Positions 1 through 8,720 are shown, counted from the first letter of the stretch. The stretch is DNA of 64,000 nt from an uncultured Bacteroidales bacterium (GCA_902776435.1 CACYQB010000006.1:44808-108807); one strand, 5' to 3'. Notes: a model not told the origin generated them from the sequence alone. Made by a program: numbers and translations.

Positions 1-1
1 A

Positions 2-148
2 TTGGTTTGCGCCCACCTGCTGGCACTGATTATGTTGGGAATCGACTTCAGTATTCACATGATACAGGCTGGGGAATCCAATTTTGCCTCGGGGTTCAAA
101 ATGTTTGTCAAGCTGCTCTTCAGGATGGTAACTAACTCCGATGTTTAA
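2..148 (+). CDS. 3' end of a DUF3667-like membrane protein (partial)
   Basis: An open frame runs from the window edge to a TAA at 146-148 and gives 48 residues, mostly hydrophobic. It resembles the C-terminal part of the next gene. The stretch VCA followed by a hydrophobic run and an F-x-IH core lines up with the FVCAIT...NFGIH segment of the 264-1259 product. I therefore read it as the end of an upstream paralogue, so two DUF3667 genes lie in tandem 115 bases apart. The 5' part is outside the window. Frame choice rests on this similarity and on the membrane-like composition; the other forward frame that stays open is polar and has no such match. Confidence 0.55.
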   Translation: MVCAHLLALIMLGIDFSIHMIQAGESNFASGFKMFVKLLFRMVTNSDV

Positions 149-263
149 CAATCCCCTCAGTATAATTGACGATAACTGATGTACTATAGGTCTAACGCTT
201 CAGCGAACATCCACCTCCAAATAACATCTAGAACATAGAACACGAGGCCTTAAAACAATTCAC

Positions 264-1259
264 ATGGATATTAAGAGGAAATACCATCAATACAAGCAGT
301 GGCAATTGAACCCCTTCGAACACGAGTTCGATTCCCATGACACGCAGCAGTGCACCAACTGCGGGCATGATTTTGTGGGCAACTATTGCCCCTATTGCTC
401 GCAGAAGTCGGGCCTTGGCCGCATTACATGGCGCAGCGTGTGGAACAGCGTTGCCGAGGTCTGGGGCATGCATTCCCGTTCGTTGCCTTACACGCTGCTG
501 CAACTCTTCCTGCGTCCGGGGTATTTCATCAGTGACTATATCAACGGTAAGCGGCAGGTGAGTTTCCCGCCGGTCAAGATGCTGGCTGTTATTGCCGTGC
601 TGGGTGTAATTGTCGATTTACTGACAGGTGCCATCCACGGCATGTTTCAGACCGGCGCTGGAGAAAAGATGTCCTATATCACTCAAGTGTTTGCATGGCT
701 GAACGTCCATCTCTATGGCGCATTCCCGCCGCCGAGCGCTTATCTGAGCAAAATTCTCGATTGGCTCAATAGGCACCCCGACGTGCTCTCCTTGATCATG
801 CTCTCCTTCCTGATTATTCCCAACTATTTCATTTTCCGCTTTGCTCCTCGCAATTCGCATCACACCATTCCACAAGGCTTCTTCATGCAAGTGTTCAGTA
901 CAGTTGTGTTTTTGATCCTGAACATGCTCTATGACATCACTGGCTTGGGATGGCTTGTGCTCCTTCTTGGCGTGGTGCTCATTTTCATGACCTACAAGCA
1001 GCTATTCGGCTACGGGGTGTGGGGCACCTTGTGGCGTTTGGTCACGGCCTTTGTGTGTGCCATTACCTTATGGTCTGTCTTGTTAAACGTCAACTTTGGC
1101 ATCCATCTGCTGCGAATGGGTCAAGCCGATGTCGCCAATACCTACTTCCTCAACTGCCCGATCGCCATCCTAATCGTCGTCGCCATCCTCTGCCTCTGCT
1201 ACTTCATCAGCAAGCGCAGTGATGCTCGCCATGCTCGCAGGTTAGAGTTTAGAGTTTAA
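264..1259 (+). CDS. DUF3667 family zinc-ribbon membrane protein
   Basis: The 331-residue product begins with a short soluble segment carrying a four-cysteine zinc ribbon (C30-x2-C33 and C42-x2-C45, within CTNCGHDF and YCPYCSQ). A conserved segment of the DUF3667 type follows (LQLFLRPGYFISDYINGKR) and then about four or five hydrophobic membrane spans to the C-terminus. DUF3667 is common in Bacteroidetes and has no assigned function. The start at 264 is the first ATG in frame. The last dozen codons (DARHARRLEFRV) are unusual: they lie in an intergenic repeat that has run into the coding region, and the acyltransferase at 7589-8695 ends with a similar tail. The family call is fairly secure; the biochemical role is unknown. 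Confidence 0.8.
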   Translation: MDIKRKYHQYKQWQLNPFEHEFDSHDTQQCTNCGHDFVGNYCPYCSQKSGLGRITWRSVWNSVAEVWGMHSRSLPYTLLQLFLRPGYFISDYINGKRQVSFPPVKMLAVIAVLGVIVDLLTGAIHGMFQTGAGEKMSYITQVFAWLNVHLYGAFPPPSAYLSKILDWLNRHPDVLSLIMLSFLIIPNYFIFRFAPRNSHHTIPQGFFMQVFSTVVFLILNMLYDITGLGWLVLLLGVVLIFMTYKQLFGYGVWGTLWRLVTAFVCAITLWSVLLNVNFGIHLLRMGQADVANTYFLNCPIAILIVVAILCLCYFISKRSDARHARRLEFRV

Positions 1260-1352
1260 AGAGGCATTCGCGCTCCTGTCAACGGAACGCGAATGCCAAT
1301 CATTATAATCCTTGTAATCACCCGACTGTCAAAGAGCCCGTAGGCCAAACTA
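1231..1352. repeat. Intergenic hairpin repeat, copy 1
   Basis: This repeat starts over the stop codon of the DUF3667 gene. It carries a 10-bp perfect hairpin (GGCATTCGCG at 1263-1272 with CGCGAATGCC at 1288-1297, 15-nt loop). The 102 bases 1251-1352 match 7366-7467 with two mismatches, and the first 64 of these also recur at 5620-5683. The hairpin sits just past a stop codon but has no T-run after it, so termination is possible but not proven. The copies all lie in intergenic DNA and look like a dispersed repeat family. Confidence 0.85.
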
Positions 1353-1432
1353 AGGACTAAGAACTAAAGACTAAGAACTAAAGACTAAGGACTGAGGACT
1401 GAGGACTAAGGACTCAAAACCAAGAACCAAGA
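1349..1432. repeat. Heptameric microsatellite, about 12 units
   Basis: About twelve consecutive 7-base units of the form ACTAAGG, ACTAAGA, ACTAAAG, ACTGAGG and ACCAAGA follow hairpin repeat copy 1 and end about 25 bases before the promoter of the 1496 gene. The related array at 7464-7512 follows another copy of the same repeat, so the heptads seem to be part of the repeat element or to expand preferentially beside it. Unit number could vary between strains. Confidence 0.85.
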
Positions 1433-1455
1433 CATTCACACTTAAAAAAATTCAC

Positions 1456-1463
1456 TATATTTG
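1456..1463 (+). promoter_or_regulatory. Bacteroidetes -7 promoter element for the 1496 gene
   Basis: TATATTTG matches the Bacteroidetes primary-sigma -7 consensus TAnnTTTG and lies 32 bases before the start codon. No good TTTG -33 box is visible at the expected distance, where the DNA is the end of the heptad array and an A-rich stretch. Confidence 0.6.
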
Positions 1464-1495
1464 CGCCAAATATTAAACATTAAAACTAAATCATT

Positions 1496-4400
1496 ATGAA
1501 AAAGAATCTTTTACTCCTTCGCCTGGTCGTCCTGATGGCGGCCATGATATGTGCCCTCGGCGCCGCAGCTGCCGAGGCCTACGCTTGCTACACCGAGTCG
1601 AACACAACGCTCACGTTCTACTATGACAACCTGCGCAGTAGCCGCCCGGGTGAGACTTTTGACTTGAACACGGGTAGCAATAGCCCAGCGTGGGACTATG
1701 TGGACCTCAATGAAAATGTACGCAAGGTGGTCTTTCATTCGTCGTTCGCTAGTGCCCGGCCTGCGAGCACCTGCCGCTGGTTCGCCAATAAGGAACTATT
1801 AGAATCCATCGAGGGCCTCAACTACTTGAACACCAGTGCGGTGACCATTATGGCTAATATGTTCTCTGATAGCTATCTTATAGGAAACCTTGACTTGAGC
1901 CATTTCAACACAGCTAATGTGACCGATATGGCATTCATGTTTAGAGGATTCGATACTGAAAAGCGTCTGTTGAATCTGAGTAGTTTTGACACGCGCAATG
2001 TGACGAAGATGGACTATATGTTCGGTGGGAGCAATGTCAAGACGATCATTGTGGGCGATGGCTGGACGACTGAAAATGTTGCTAGTGCATACGGGATGTT
2101 TGCGTTTTGTAGGGGCTTGGTAGGAGGCATGGGCTCGGCCTATCACATGAACCACGATGGTATAGAGTATGCCCATATCGATGGAGGCGAATCCAATCCT
2201 GGCTATTTTACCAGTGCACAGGATTACAATAGTAAACCCTATGCGGTACTCACGATAGAAGGACAAGACTTAGGCTCTCGTCAGATCCTGACGTTCTACA
2301 ACGACCATCAGCGACTGTCCCATTCCGAAATCACCTATGGAATTGAAATAATCGAGTCTAGTAACTTTTTTATGAATATTGGTCCGGAGTGGTATATCCC
2401 CGATGACAATGAATACTCGAACATTAACGGAGTGGTGTTTGATCCATCCTTTGCCTCTGCTCGCCCTAAGAACACATATAATTGGTTTGCTGGAATGATA
2501 TTTTTGGACGACATCACAGGAATTGAGTACCTGAACACCAGCGAGGTGACCAACATGGCTAACATGTTCAAGGGATGCATTAACTTAACGGCAATTGACT
2601 TGAGCCATTTCAACACCAGCAAAGTGACCGATATGGAATATATGTTTTATGATTGTCAGCAATTATTACAACTCGATGTGAGCCACTTCAATACAAGTAA
2701 TGTGACCAATATGGAAGGCATGTTTGATGGTTGTCAGCGATTATCACAACTCGATGTGACCAACTTCAATACAAGTAATGTGACCAATATGGAATATATG
2801 TTTCAAGATTGTCAGCGATTATTACAACTCGATTTGAGCCACTTCGACACGGGTAGCGTGACCACTATGAGAGGTATGTTCGGCAATTGTGAATCTTTGA
2901 ATTCAATTGATATGAGATCTTTCAACACCCAGAATGTGACAGATATGAACACAATGTTCTTTTGTTGCCAATCGCTGAGAACGCTTGACTTGAGCAGTTT
3001 CAACACGACCAACGTGGGCAATATGAGCCAAATGTTCCAGGGCTGCACTTCGCTGCAGACCATCATCGTGAGCAATCAATGGACCACTGCAAGTCTGTCG
3101 GTTACAGGAAACACGATGTTCGTTGATTGCACGAGTCTGGTGGGCGGTATGGGCACGGTTTATGATTCCAATCATTGTGGTGAGGACTACGCGCACATCG
3201 ACGGCGGCCCCAGCAACCCCGGCTACCTCACCGATGCCTATACATATTATGCCTATGCCTGCTACACGCCGTCGAACACGACGCTAACGTTCTATAATGA
3301 CGACCAGCGCACTTCCCGCCCGGGCACGACCTACAGCCTGAACGCTGTAGGAACAAGTCCTGATTGGTACACCGATAACACTTATAAGAATGTCACTAAG
3401 GTGGTCTTTGATGCCTCGTTCAGTGCAGCTTATCCGAAGAGCACGTTCTCATGGTTTGCCCGCATGACCAATCTCACTTCTATCACGGGCTTGAGTAACC
3501 TGAGCACTTTTTATACTCAGGATATGAGCTATATGTTCTATGGTTGCACAGGCTTAACCAGTCTTGATTTGACGGGCTTCCAGACACCTAATTTGAAGAA
3601 TATGGAATACATGTTCTTTAATTGCTCCAACCTGACCAGGGTGGATCTTTCCAGCTTCAACACTGCTGGGGTGACAAACATGAATTACCTGTTCCGTGGT
3701 TGCAGCCGCTTAGCGACTATCTATGCAGGATCAGGTTGGACAATACCTGCTGTGACTGCCGGCAATTTTATGTTCTCGGGATGCACGAACCTTGTCGGTG
3801 GCCGGGGCACGACCTATGACGCCAGCCATGTGGATAAGACTTATGCCCACATCGACGGTGGCTCCAGCAACCCGGGCTACCTGACTGCTGTTGACTATGG
3901 CCTGTCGGTGGGTGGTGTTGCTGTAACTTACAAGAATGCGTCTAACATCACTGGTCCCGGTATCGTTAGCGGCACGGCCAGTTATAACCCCTCTACCAGA
4001 ACGTTGACACTCAATAATGTCAATATCACCCTGAACACGGCTGCTGGCATCAGTGTGAATGGCACCTTTGATGGCGATGTGTGCTACATCAATCTCGTGG
4101 GCGATAACCACCTGGACGTCACCAACTATTATCCCTTGTTTGTTGCAAAAGCGACCACCATCACCGGTAATGGAACGCTGGACATGGGCAGTGGTAGCAT
4201 TAAAGTCAGTCTAAGTGCACCACTGGTCATTGAGGGCGGTTGCACTGTGATGGGTAATAGCATTATGGGCAGTAGCAGCGGTGGCGAGACGCTGACCGTT
4301 AGAGGTTCTGAGACAAGCGTGATAATGTCCTACACCATTTGGGGCCTTGCCGGTCTCACGTTGGATGATGGCCTGTTTATCGTTGAACCCGCGGGTGGCT

Positions 4401-5563
4401 ATTATGACCCGTCATCACGATGGATGAAGAATGCCAATGGGACCAACTGCACGTCGGGCGTGACTATCAATAATGGACGTCAGATGTATGCCGAGAGGTT
4501 TGCCGAGAACAATGGATCTGTAACACTGACATTCTATTATGACAACCAGCGCAATACCCGCCCGGGCATAACCTTCAGCATCTACGAGGGCATGGTTGAT
4601 CCCGAATGGTATGAGGATTACTATTATGAGGATGTTACTAAGGTGGTCTTCGATCCCTCGTTTGCCAGCGCACGTCCCACGAGCACCTATCACTGGTTTG
4701 CCGAAATGTACGACCTGACCAGCATTGAGGGCATGCAATACCTGAATACCAGCGAGGTGACCAATATGGCAAGTATGTTCTGGGAATGTGGTGCGTTGCC
4801 CGCTGTTGACGTGAGCGGCTTTGACACCCGCAAGGTGACCGACATGTCGGCCATGTTCGCTGAATGCTATGAATTGACTGCTCTTGACGTCACCGGCTGG
4901 AATACCAGTTATGTGACTGATATGTCCTGGATGTTCAGTAATTGCTCAGAGCTGACCAGCCTCGATGTGAGTCACTTCAATACTTCCAATGTAACTAACA
5001 TGAGGCAATTGTTTGACGGGTGCAGTGGTTTGACAAGCCTGGATGTGAGCAATTTCGACACGAGCAACGTGACCGACATGTCGTTGATGTTCAGTTGGTG
5101 CAACGGTCTGCAGCAGTTGGATCTGAGTGGTTTCAATACCAGTAAAGTGACGAACATGTCAAGCATGTTCAATGAATGTAAAACTTTGAGGACCATTTAT
5201 GTTGGCGATGGCTGGACCACCGCAGCCGTAACGTCATCCTCTTATATGTTCGACGTATGCTACAGCCTGGTGGGCGGAAAGGGAACGGCCTACAGTTCCT
5301 CTAACCCGAAGGACAAGACCTATGCCCACATCGACGGCGGCACGAGCAACCCAGGCTACTTCAGCGAGAAGGGCGGTACCTTCCTGCGTGGCGACGTAAA
5401 CGGTGACGGCAGCGTGACCATCAGCGACGTGACCGCCCTGATCGACCTGCTGCTGGGAGGCGGCACCATCAATAATCCCGCTGCCGACTGCAATGGTGAC
5501 TCCAACGTGACCATCAGCGACGTGACCGCCCTCATCGACTACCTCCTCGGCGGCAATTGGTGA
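1496..5563 (+). CDS. Large secreted DUF285 (BspA-type LRR) protein with C-terminal dockerin pair
   Basis: The 1355-residue product starts with a signal peptide (MKKNLLLLRLVVLMAAMICA, cleavage near AAAEA). It is then built from modules that open with a strand-rich block (YACYT..NTTLTFYYD..R..RPG) followed by DUF285 repeats with the core MF..C..L..LDLS.FNTS.VT.M. At least four such modules are visible, starting near residues 30, 245, 580 and 1005. Around residues 800-990 lies a different beta-rich segment without LRR motifs. The C-terminus carries two EF-hand-like dockerin repeats (DVNGDGSVTISDVTALID and a second copy). Such proteins are surface-exposed and likely mediate binding to host or polysaccharide; the exact ligand is unknown. 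The ATG at 1496 is supported by the signal peptide and the -7 element upstream. Confidence 0.85.
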   Translation: MKKNLLLLRLVVLMAAMICALGAAAAEAYACYTESNTTLTFYYDNLRSSRPGETFDLNTGSNSPAWDYVDLNENVRKVVFHSSFASARPASTCRWFANKELLESIEGLNYLNTSAVTIMANMFSDSYLIGNLDLSHFNTANVTDMAFMFRGFDTEKRLLNLSSFDTRNVTKMDYMFGGSNVKTIIVGDGWTTENVASAYGMFAFCRGLVGGMGSAYHMNHDGIEYAHIDGGESNPGYFTSAQDYNSKPYAVLTIEGQDLGSRQILTFYNDHQRLSHSEITYGIEIIESSNFFMNIGPEWYIPDDNEYSNINGVVFDPSFASARPKNTYNWFAGMIFLDDITGIEYLNTSEVTNMANMFKGCINLTAIDLSHFNTSKVTDMEYMFYDCQQLLQLDVSHFNTSNVTNMEGMFDGCQRLSQLDVTNFNTSNVTNMEYMFQDCQRLLQLDLSHFDTGSVTTMRGMFGNCESLNSIDMRSFNTQNVTDMNTMFFCCQSLRTLDLSSFNTTNVGNMSQMFQGCTSLQTIIVSNQWTTASLSVTGNTMFVDCTSLVGGMGTVYDSNHCGEDYAHIDGGPSNPGYLTDAYTYYAYACYTPSNTTLTFYNDDQRTSRPGTTYSLNAVGTSPDWYTDNTYKNVTKVVFDASFSAAYPKSTFSWFARMTNLTSITGLSNLSTFYTQDMSYMFYGCTGLTSLDLTGFQTPNLKNMEYMFFNCSNLTRVDLSSFNTAGVTNMNYLFRGCSRLATIYAGSGWTIPAVTAGNFMFSGCTNLVGGRGTTYDASHVDKTYAHIDGGSSNPGYLTAVDYGLSVGGVAVTYKNASNITGPGIVSGTASYNPSTRTLTLNNVNITLNTAAGISVNGTFDGDVCYINLVGDNHLDVTNYYPLFVAKATTITGNGTLDMGSGSIKVSLSAPLVIEGGCTVMGNSIMGSSSGGETLTVRGSETSVIMSYTIWGLAGLTLDDGLFIVEPAGGYYDPSSRWMKNANGTNCTSGVTINNGRQMYAERFAENNGSVTLTFYYDNQRNTRPGITFSIYEGMVDPEWYEDYYYEDVTKVVFDPSFASARPTSTYHWFAEMYDLTSIEGMQYLNTSEVTNMASMFWECGALPAVDVSGFDTRKVTDMSAMFAECYELTALDVTGWNTSYVTDMSWMFSNCSELTSLDVSHFNTSNVTNMRQLFDGCSGLTSLDVSNFDTSNVTDMSLMFSWCNGLQQLDLSGFNTSKVTNMSSMFNECKTLRTIYVGDGWTTAAVTSSSYMFDVCYSLVGGKGTAYSSSNPKDKTYAHIDGGTSNPGYFSEKGGTFLRGDVNGDGSVTISDVTALIDLLLGGGTINNPAADCNGDSNVTISDVTALIDYLLGGNW

Positions 5564-5619
5564 TGCTCGCTGCGCTCGCAGGTTAGAGTATGCGAGCTAA
5601 TGCTCGCAGTTTAAAGTTT

Positions 5620-5683
5620 AGAGTTTAAAGAGGCATTCGCGCTCCTGTCAACGGAACGCGAATGCCAATCGTTATAATCCTTG
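5620..5683. repeat. Hairpin repeat copy 2, left target duplication of the IS
   Basis: These 64 bases end exactly at the left inverted repeat of the insertion sequence and are repeated without change at 7366-7429, just outside the right inverted repeat. They include the GGCATTCGCG...CGCGAATGCC hairpin (5632-5641 with 5657-5666). Upstream, 5564-5619 holds short GCTCGC and TTTAGAG motifs like those near 1231-1255, so the ancestral copy spanned the IS position. Confidence 0.9.
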
Positions 5684-5693
5684 CCTGACTTCG

Positions 5694-7250
5694 TCAACGC
5701 GTACCCCAAAATTCGTCGGTAAAGAGTTTTGCAATGCGCTGGTGGCGTTTCATCGGCATGGTTTTGGCAAAAGTCTTGTCACTCTCAGGCAATCGGAAGA
5801 CGATTGTTGTGACTGTCTTTGCCATGTTGAGCACCTTGTCGACGCTCATGCCGATGTTGGCTGCCTTTAGTCTCCGCTCGAGTTCCTTGTAGACCTTCAG
5901 TGCCACAAAGCATATGCAGATGTGCGCTTCGATGCGCCGCCGAGTGAAGTGGAACATGGGGCGTATCTCGATCTTGGACTTGGCGATACGGAAGGCCCGT
6001 TCCACATTCCACAGGTTATGGTAGGCGGTGAAGACATCTTCGGTGGGGATGTCGGTGTTGGTCAGATAGCCCTTGAGGCCGTCCCAAGCGGCATCCTCGG
6101 TAATGCGCTCACGGTTTATCTCGACAGACGTGTCGCCGCTCATGTCGAGGAACTTGTTGTAGCCGCGCTTGTTGATGCTCTGCTTTGTCAGATGACCATG
6201 CTTGTAGAGTTTCTCCAGCCTGCGCACGCCCTTGTTGCGGTTGTAGGCGTCTTTCCTGGCCCTGTCGTCGGTGTATCCCACAAGCAGCCTGCGCTCTCCG
6301 CCTTTGTATATCTCATGCATCCGCCCGTTCACCTTCGGCAGGGAGAGTATCTGTTTCTTGACCGCCTCACTCTCGTTCCTGATGCGCGCTCCTATGATAT
6401 ATTTGTAGCCCAACCGCTCAAGTTCGGCGATGTTGGCGCCAGTCATCAGTCCGGAGTCCGCCACCACAATGAACTCGCCGAGGTTGTACCGGCGCACGAA
6501 CTCCTCAATCACCGGCAGCATCGTGTGCCCCTCGTATTTGTTGCCCTCATGGATGCAGTAGGCCAGCGGATAGCCGCCGAGGCTCACCAGAAGCCCCAGG
6601 ATGATCTGCGGGTTGCTGTGGCGTCCCTCTTTCGAGAACCCGGTCTTGCGCAGGTCATCCTCGCGGTCGGTCTCAAAATAGACCGTGGTCACATCATAGA
6701 ACACCACTCCAATGTGGCCGCCAAGTATATCCATCGTGTGGCGCACGCTGATGTCCTGTACCGTGTCCTTGTACCTGTCGTTCAGCTTGTCAAGATAGCG
6801 GTAAATCCTCGACAGGTCCACGTCCTCGTCGAAGTGGTTCTTCAGATAGTCCACGGTCGCCGCCTTGCTGGCAGGGCAGGACAGACGGCTGTGCACCAAC
6901 TGGCGGAACACCTTGTCATCAACAGCGTTGAACCCCACCAGGTCGAACACACGGTCAAGTATCAGCTCACAGCCGTTGAGCAGCACGTTCTCAATGCTTG
7001 AGACCACACGCTCCACTTCTTCTCGTTCACGCCGCTTCGCCTCCTCAGCGCGACCCTCGAAGTCTATCGTCGGATGAATACGTTCCTGGCGCTCGGCTAT
7101 CCAGCTGCGGGCTTGATCCATCAAGGGCTCCACCTCCTCTTCGCTTTTGGCGATGCCGATCGTGGCAATCTCCTTAAGTTTGCCTCGATTCTTCTCAGCC
7201 ACGACGATGCTTATACTGCCAGACCGATTCTTCTTTCTTCTCACAAACAT
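5694..7250 (-). CDS. IS1634-family DDE transposase
   Basis: The product of about 518 residues is the transposase of the surrounding IS. Catalytic acidic residues are visible in VFYDVTTVYFETD (first D), IVVADSGLMTGA (second D) and a C-terminal WNVERAFRIAKSKIEIRP segment (E). The N-terminal sequence MFVRRKKNRSGSISIVV is typical for the family. I start it at 7250 rather than the longer in-frame ATG at 7292, because the extra 14 residues would be read from the hairpin at 7267-7290 and do not look like family sequence. The stop codon lies inside the left inverted repeat. A -7 element (TAATTTTG, minus strand 7297-7290) lies upstream. The gene appears intact and active. Confidence 0.92.
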   Translation of the reverse strand: MFVRRKKNRSGSISIVVAEKNRGKLKEIATIGIAKSEEEVEPLMDQARSWIAERQERIHPTIDFEGRAEEAKRREREEVERVVSSIENVLLNGCELILDRVFDLVGFNAVDDKVFRQLVHSRLSCPASKAATVDYLKNHFDEDVDLSRIYRYLDKLNDRYKDTVQDISVRHTMDILGGHIGVVFYDVTTVYFETDREDDLRKTGFSKEGRHSNPQIILGLLVSLGGYPLAYCIHEGNKYEGHTMLPVIEEFVRRYNLGEFIVVADSGLMTGANIAELERLGYKYIIGARIRNESEAVKKQILSLPKVNGRMHEIYKGGERRLLVGYTDDRARKDAYNRNKGVRRLEKLYKHGHLTKQSINKRGYNKFLDMSGDTSVEINRERITEDAAWDGLKGYLTNTDIPTEDVFTAYHNLWNVERAFRIAKSKIEIRPMFHFTRRRIEAHICICFVALKVYKELERRLKAANIGMSVDKVLNMAKTVTTIVFRLPESDKTFAKTMPMKRHQRIAKLFTDEFWGTR

Positions 7251-7266
7251 TGTTAAAAAACCTTTT

Positions 7267-7290
7267 GCGTCACCCGAATTTGGGTGACGC
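7267..7290 (-). promoter_or_regulatory. Hairpin between transposase promoter and start codon
   Basis: GCGTCACCC at 7267-7275 pairs perfectly with GGGTGACGC at 7282-7290 (6-nt loop). The last base overlaps the minus-strand -7 element TAATTTTG at 7297-7290, so the hairpin would sit at the very 5' end of a transcript from this promoter or form in read-through RNA. Such hairpins in other IS elements limit transposase expression from outside transcription; that role here is inference. Confidence 0.5.
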
Positions 7291-7365
7291 AAAATTATAA
7301 CAAATTGCTAATAAGTCAGTTATATTTTAACAATTATCACTCAAGAAAAAAGTGACGAAGTCAGG

Positions 7366-7467
7366 AGAGTTTAAAGAGGCATTCGCGCTCCTGTCAACGG
7401 AACGCGAATGCCAATCGTTATAATCCTTGTAATCACCCGACTGTCAAAGAGCCCGGAGGCCAAACTA
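7366..7467. repeat. Hairpin repeat copy 3, right target duplication of the IS
   Basis: 7366-7429 is identical to 5620-5683. The remaining bases to 7467 continue the repeat as in copy 1 (1251-1352) with two differences over 102 bases. The hairpin arms are 7378-7387 and 7403-7412. Confidence 0.9.
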
Positions 7468-7512
7468 ATGACCAAGGACCAATGACTAAAAACTAAGGAC
7501 TAAGGACTAAAA
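7464..7512. repeat. Heptameric microsatellite, about 7 units
   Basis: Seven 7-base units (ACTAATG, ACCAAGG, ACCAATG, ACTAAAA, ACTAAGG twice, ACTAAAA) directly follow hairpin repeat copy 3, as at 1349-1432. From here to 7580 I see no gene; the stretch contains a short imperfect GCTTAGCGACTTAGCG duplication. Confidence 0.8.
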
Positions 7513-7580
7513 ACTACTTGCGATCAATAAAACTTAGCTGCTTAGCGACTTAGCGTGTGCCCAATGGAAGCGGATGCCTC

Positions 7581-7608
7581 ACTAATCTCTAATCTCTAAT
7601 CTCTAATC
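7581..7608. repeat. Heptameric microsatellite over the acyltransferase stop codon
   Basis: Four units, ACTAATC and three of TCTAATC, cover the 3' end of the acyltransferase gene. On the minus strand they read GATTAGA, so the last residues (RLEIRD) and the TAG stop are made of the repeat. Confidence 0.8.
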
Positions 7609-8695
7609 TGCGAGCATCGCGAGCATATCGAGCAAACCAGATTCCCAGCAGTGGGACGGCAGTGCCCACAATGGTGTAAAGGATCCAGAAGAGGTCGGTT
7701 GTCGAGTTCTCATGGATGACCATGTGACAGCCGATTTGGCCCCAGTCCAGGCCGTAGTACCAGATTTTGAGAGCCGACACAATCTTGAAAGAGATAATGT
7801 GGAAGACGAAGATATAGAGCGTGTTGTTACCGCAATAGACCAGGAAGCGTTTCACGATGCCCTCGTGGCGGTCGAGCCATGAGGAAATGTGGTGCAGCAT
7901 CAGGAAACCGACGGCACCCGTGACAGGCAGGGTGGCGACCGTGCGTAACTCGACTTTCAGCGCCATACCTTGCCAACCCAACGCAGCACCGCCCACCAGG
8001 AATCCCAGATAGACCAGCGTCAGCGCCCAGTGCTCGCGTATGCGTTGCTCATGGCGCCGGTAAAGCACGCCCATGCTGAAAAACAGCACACCCCAGCACT
8101 CGCGGATGCCACCTTGCACGATGGTAGCGATGGTCAGGTGGTTAGCGACCTTGAACCACGCAAAGCCGAGGGCAAGCACTCCGATCACTTTAGGCACAGT
8201 GTCGTGGTTGAGCCACTTGTGGCGGTTATAGAGCAGCAGGTACAGGACGAGAAAAACGATACTCGACACCAGCAGCGCCCTGAAGAACCAGAATGCGCCC
8301 GCCAGGAACTCGTCATAGCCCGCCATTGAGAAGATGATGTGAACCAACCGTTGCAAGAACTGGTGCCACGAGTAAGGATGAGTAACACCGCCTTCCCAGT
8401 TGCCAAATTGCTCGTTCAGCAGGCCAATCTTGAAAAACAGGTTGTGCAACACGAGGAACAGCAGGCTCCACTTGAGAAACGGCACATAGAGTCCCTTGAA
8501 GCGTTTCTTGCAGAAGGTCCACGGGTCCCGCAGGTACTTTTTGTCAAAGAAATAGCCCGCGGCAATAAAGAAAACCGGCATGTGGAACAGGTAGATGAAA
8601 GTCATCAACAACGATGGCCCCTCGGCATGCCCCGCACACATCAATATAATGGCAATCGCCTTACAAATCGACAGCGTAGTATTATCTCGTTTCAT
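7589..8695 (-). CDS. Acyltransferase 3 family membrane protein
   Basis: A product of about 368 residues with roughly ten hydrophobic spans. The N-terminal segment SICKAIAIILMCAGHAEG holds the histidine typical of acyltransferase family 3, followed by FHMPVFFIAAGYFF. Such proteins move acetyl or other acyl groups onto surface sugars. The nearest type is the fucose/exopolysaccharide O-acetyltransferases, but the substrate cannot be read here. I start at 8695 because the -7 element TACCTTTG lies at 8728-8721 and the longer frame to 8848 would run through the promoter; ATG 8707 is an alternative. The last residues (ARDARRLEIRD) come from the intergenic repeat. Confidence 0.8.
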   Translation of the reverse strand: MKRDNTTLSICKAIAIILMCAGHAEGPSLLMTFIYLFHMPVFFIAAGYFFDKKYLRDPWTFCKKRFKGLYVPFLKWSLLFLVLHNLFFKIGLLNEQFGNWEGGVTHPYSWHQFLQRLVHIIFSMAGYDEFLAGAFWFFRALLVSSIVFLVLYLLLYNRHKWLNHDTVPKVIGVLALGFAWFKVANHLTIATIVQGGIRECWGVLFFSMGVLYRRHEQRIREHWALTLVYLGFLVGGAALGWQGMALKVELRTVATLPVTGAVGFLMLHHISSWLDRHEGIVKRFLVYCGNNTLYIFVFHIISFKIVSALKIWYYGLDWGQIGCHMVIHENSTTDLFWILYTIVGTAVPLLGIWFARYARDARRLEIRD

Positions 8696-8720
8696 GTAAA
8701 ACCTCATTGTTGTGGGAGTA

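Larger units (their letters stand above)
5684..7365 (-). mobile_element. IS1634-family insertion sequence, complete
   Basis: The 1682-bp element is bounded by perfect 13-bp inverted repeats, CCTGACTTCGTCA at 5684-5696 and TGACGAAGTCAGG at 7353-7365. It holds one full transposase gene on the minus strand and is flanked by 64-bp direct repeats. Long, variable target duplications are a known property of the IS1634 family. The exact flanking repeats and the intact reading frame suggest a recent insertion. Confidence 0.93.

Noticed and set aside
1349-1432. A CRISPR array in the repetitive stretch
   Set aside because: The repeats are contiguous 7-base units without spacers and no cas genes are nearby.
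5922-7001. A 359-codon plus-strand open frame opposite the transposase
   Set aside because: Antisense shadow; the minus-strand transposase has catalytic motifs and family-like sequence.
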